Shown: positions 22,679-24,981 of the stretch, piece by piece
Layout: every line of letters starts with the position of its first letter
How positions within the stretch are numbered: the first letter of the stretch is position 1
Origin: Oscillospiraceae bacterium
GTDB taxonomy: Bacteria; Bacillota; Clostridia; Oscillospirales; Ruminococcaceae
Assembly (NCBI GenBank): GCA_020024235.1
Contig: JAHHUA010000007.1
Location: 1-24,981, forward strand
Reading direction: 5' to 3'
DNA: 24,981 nucleotides
Program-made: the position numbers and the translations under genes
The notes under the pieces: generated by a model
Databases searched by the model: none
What the model was told of the DNA's origin: nothing
The model's input: only the letters and a program-made list of their open reading frames with translations

Positions 22679-24730
22679 TTAATAAGCATTCAAAATACTT
22701 GGAACATCCAGAACAAGGCTTATACTGCCGTCGCCCAAAATTGTACAGCCGGATATACCAATATCCTTTAAATTGTAGCTGCTAAAGTAATTAGGCATTG
22801 ACTTAACAACTACCTGTTGCTGTCCAATTAAACGGTCAGTAAACAGACAAGCTCTCTTATCATCTGCTTCAACCAAAATAAGTATGCCTTCCTGAAGGTC
22901 TGTAACAGCGTTTTCCACATCGTAAATATTTTGAAGTCTTATAATAGGATAACATTCACCTCTTATCATAATCATTTCTGTGCCGTTTGTATCGTTGATG
23001 AGCTGACCCTTATCAGCCTTAAAGGATTCTTTCATACTGTTAATTGGGAGAGTATATACAGAATCACCAACTTTAATTTTCATACCCATAACAATAGCCA
23101 AAGTAAGTGGAATTTTGATAATAAAGCTAGTTCCCTCACCCACTTTACTTTCAATATTGATTATGCCGCCGACTTTTTCAATATTCTTTTTAACAACGTC
23201 CATTCCTACGCCACGTCCGGAATATTCTGTAACTTTTTCCTTGGTGGAAAAGCCTGCCATCATGACAAAGTTGAGAATTTCACGCTCTGTATAATCCTGT
23301 TCGTCCTTTGTAAGAAGTCCGTTTTCCCTTGCCTTAGCCATAATTTTTTGAGGATCCATACCTTTACCATCATCACGAATAGTAATAATAACCTCACCGC
23401 CTGTATTTTCAGCGGACAAAATTACGGTTCCCTTTTCGGGTTTGCCTGTGGCAGCTCTTTCTTCTACTGTTTCTATACCATGGTCCATGGAGTTTCTTAC
23501 AAGGTGCATCAACGGGTCACTCAAAGCATCAATAATTGTCTTATCAAGTTCGGTATCTCCTCCCTCAATAACAAGTTCAACATCCTTGCCCAAATCCTTG
23601 CTCATATCACGAACAAGTCTGTGCATCTTATTAAACACACCGGACACAGGCACCATTCGCAGATTCATAACAAGATCACGAAGTTCACTTGTAAGTTTTC
23701 TGAGCTGTCTTGCAGATTTATTAAAATCATCAAGCTGTAATCCCTCCAAATCAGGACTTGCGGAAACCATGGATTCAGTAATAACAACTTCACCTACTAT
23801 TTCCATAAGCTGGTCAAGTTTTGTAAGGTTTACATTAATAAGATTTTGTTTAACAGAACCTGATTTAAGCTGACTGATAGTATTGTTTGCCTGCTCAGCC
23901 GGTGTTTTTGCCTTAACAGGTTCTTTCTTAACTTCAACAGTTTTTTCTTCCTTCTTTTGTTCTTCCTTTGGTTCTTCTTCCTTTTTATCCTCGCTGATTA
24001 CTTCAAAGTTTTTAACATTAAGAGCGGATTGAATAACATCAAATACATCTTTATCTGTTGTAAAGCTTTTGAATTTTATAAGGAATCCATTTTCAACTAT
24101 TTCAGTGGAAGATTCGGAATTTGTTTCTATATCTTCGGGATAGTATTTAATTTCTTCGCAGTATTCTTTAAGAGATGTGATGAGCATAAATGCTCTGAGG
24201 TTTTCCATTAAACATCCATCTTCAAAGAAAACTCTTACAGAAACAAGGCCATCATCAGCTTTGCTGAGAGCAGGCTCTGCAATCTTTTTCTCAGCAGCCT
24301 CTTTTTTCGGAGCGGGAGCTTTTCCCGTAAGCTTTGCATGACACTCCTTAAGCTCGTTTACCAGCTGCTCACTGTCGCCATCCGGTTCATTTCCGTTTTG
24401 AATTTCTTCAATTTGAAGTTTTATAAAATCTGAGCCTTTAAAAACAAGATCAAAAACCTCATCATTTCCTTCCAGTTTAGAATGATCTTCTCTTATAACA
24501 AAAAACAAGTCTTCAATTTTATGAGCAACAGTGGCAATACAATCAAAGCTCATCATACCTGCTGAACCTTTAATAGTATGCATTATACGGAAAATTTCGT
24601 TTACATTGTCGGTTGTAAAATCCTTATCCTTTTCCGCTTCAATCATAATTTCATCTAATTGATCAAGCAATGTGGATGTTTCAAATATAAACATATCCAG
24701 CATTGAATCTTTAGTATCCAAAGTTCCCAA
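22679..24730 (-). CDS. cheA: chemotaxis histidine kinase CheA
   Basis: This receptor-coupled histidine kinase passes phosphate to CheY and CheB. The 683-residue protein has the P1 Hpt domain with phospho-His51 in HTIKGSAGMM, then a P2-like response-regulator-binding segment (about residues 170-250). An acidic and basic Lys/Glu-rich linker (about 250-285) and the P3 dimerisation helices (LDQLMEIVGEVVITESM) come next. The P4 ATPase has LVRNSMDHGIE, DDGKGMD and GRGVGMDVV, and the P5 CheW-like domain forms the C-terminus. The start is TTG at 24730 with GTGAGG just upstream; no closer ATG has a ribosome site. It is the first gene of the che operon. Confidence 0.96.
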   Translation of the reverse strand: MGTLDTKDSMLDMFIFETSTLLDQLDEIMIEAEKDKDFTTDNVNEIFRIMHTIKGSAGMMSFDCIATVAHKIEDLFFVIREDHSKLEGNDEVFDLVFKGSDFIKLQIEEIQNGNEPDGDSEQLVNELKECHAKLTGKAPAPKKEAAEKKIAEPALSKADDGLVSVRVFFEDGCLMENLRAFMLITSLKEYCEEIKYYPEDIETNSESSTEIVENGFLIKFKSFTTDKDVFDVIQSALNVKNFEVISEDKKEEEPKEEQKKEEKTVEVKKEPVKAKTPAEQANNTISQLKSGSVKQNLINVNLTKLDQLMEIVGEVVITESMVSASPDLEGLQLDDFNKSARQLRKLTSELRDLVMNLRMVPVSGVFNKMHRLVRDMSKDLGKDVELVIEGGDTELDKTIIDALSDPLMHLVRNSMDHGIETVEERAATGKPEKGTVILSAENTGGEVIITIRDDGKGMDPQKIMAKARENGLLTKDEQDYTEREILNFVMMAGFSTKEKVTEYSGRGVGMDVVKKNIEKVGGIINIESKVGEGTSFIIKIPLTLAIVMGMKIKVGDSVYTLPINSMKESFKADKGQLINDTNGTEMIMIRGECYPIIRLQNIYDVENAVTDLQEGILILVEADDKRACLFTDRLIGQQQVVVKSMPNYFSSYNLKDIGISGCTILGDGSISLVLDVPSILNAY

Positions 24731-24778
24731 AAATCCTCACCTTTTTCCTTCTAAATTAAAATATACTATTTGGAACAT

Positions 24779-24787
24779 ATTATATCA
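24779..24787 (-). promoter_or_regulatory. candidate promoter of the cheA operon
   Basis: On the minus strand TGATATAAT is a perfect extended -10 (TGnTATAAT), about 50 bases upstream of the cheA start. The -35 candidate 17 bases further is poor. No sigma-D-type sequence is seen for this orientation, so the operon probably has vegetative expression. Confidence 0.5.
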
Positions 24788-24938
24788 CATATTATTATTT
24801 ATTGGAAGCATTATTTTGATTTTTTTGTATTTTAAACAGCATTTTTCTACTTTTGGGTAATTTAACCTCAAATATTTAACAATATATTGAAAGTAAAATT
24901 ATTAAAATAGTTTTTTTACTTATTTTATTTATAAATAT

Positions 24939-24946
24939 GCCGATAT
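24939..24946 (+). promoter_or_regulatory. isolated sigma-D type -10 (GCCGATAT), pointing out of the window
   Basis: GCCGATAT is an exact match to the B. subtilis sigma-D -10 element of motility and chemotaxis genes. It lies upstream of a possible plus-strand gene beyond 24981. No TAAA sits at the expected 14-16 base distance upstream, so this is only half a promoter. The rest of 24731-24981 is featureless A+T-rich sequence. Confidence 0.3.
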
Positions 24947-24981
24947 AATAATTGTATTTTAATTTTTATTAAAAAACGTTT

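Noticed and set aside
22931..23740. A 269-codon open frame antisense to cheA
   Set aside because: It lies wholly within a clearly conserved cheA, its translation has no recognisable domain and it is rich in Asn, Ser, His and Phe, as expected for an antisense shadow. No ribosome site stands out.

Overview
The window reads as chromosome of a low-GC, endospore-forming and motile Clostridia-type Firmicute. Spore formation is shown by the spoIIGA-sigE pair (early mother-cell sigma factor and its processing protease). Motility is implied by a complete cheA-cheW-cheR-cheB cluster. The A+T-rich spacers, strong AGGAGG-type ribosome sites, frequent TTG starts and compact intrinsic terminators fit this. 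I cannot place it below class from the sequence alone.

Layout. (1) 1-3385: the first five codons of a divergent gene, then murC (cell wall) and the two-subunit Fe-S L-serine dehydratase sdaAB-sdaAA. (2) 3387-5253: the convergent sigE-spoIIGA operon on the minus strand, and head-to-head with it a small, very cysteine-rich unknown protein; a Spo0A-box-like element lies between them. (3) 5348-8553: an orphan oligopeptide-binding lipoprotein, a thioredoxin, a frameshifted P-loop kinase-like pseudogene and a GNAT acetyltransferase. This is the most accessory-looking part. (4) 8698-12098: a PDZ/S41 protease homologue whose catalytic serine position is Asp, then niaR and niaX (niacin-responsive repressor and niacin ECF S component) separated by a 52-bp perfect palindrome, then a VTT-domain membrane protein. 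(5) 12301-19861: core genes rpsO, pnp, a CNNM/CBS transporter-like protein, the yceD-rpmF pair, a PDZ/radical-SAM DUF512 protein and der. (6) 20009-24730: a minus-strand chemotaxis operon cheA-cheW-cheR-cheB ending in a ComFB-like gene.

Several leaders carry RNA structure worth testing. The rpsO leader has a segment complementary to its own Shine-Dalgarno. The pnp leader folds into a long, nearly continuous hairpin. The orphan binding protein has its ribosome site buried in an 11-bp stem. The niaX terminator overlaps the promoter of the next gene.

I found no tRNA, rRNA, CRISPR array, insertion sequence or phage gene, and no spacer longer than about 260 bases. No wholly new system is evident. 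The best leads are the Cys-rich gene paired with spoIIGA, the short SpoIIGA, the Ser-to-Asp S41 protein and the regulatory RNA structures.
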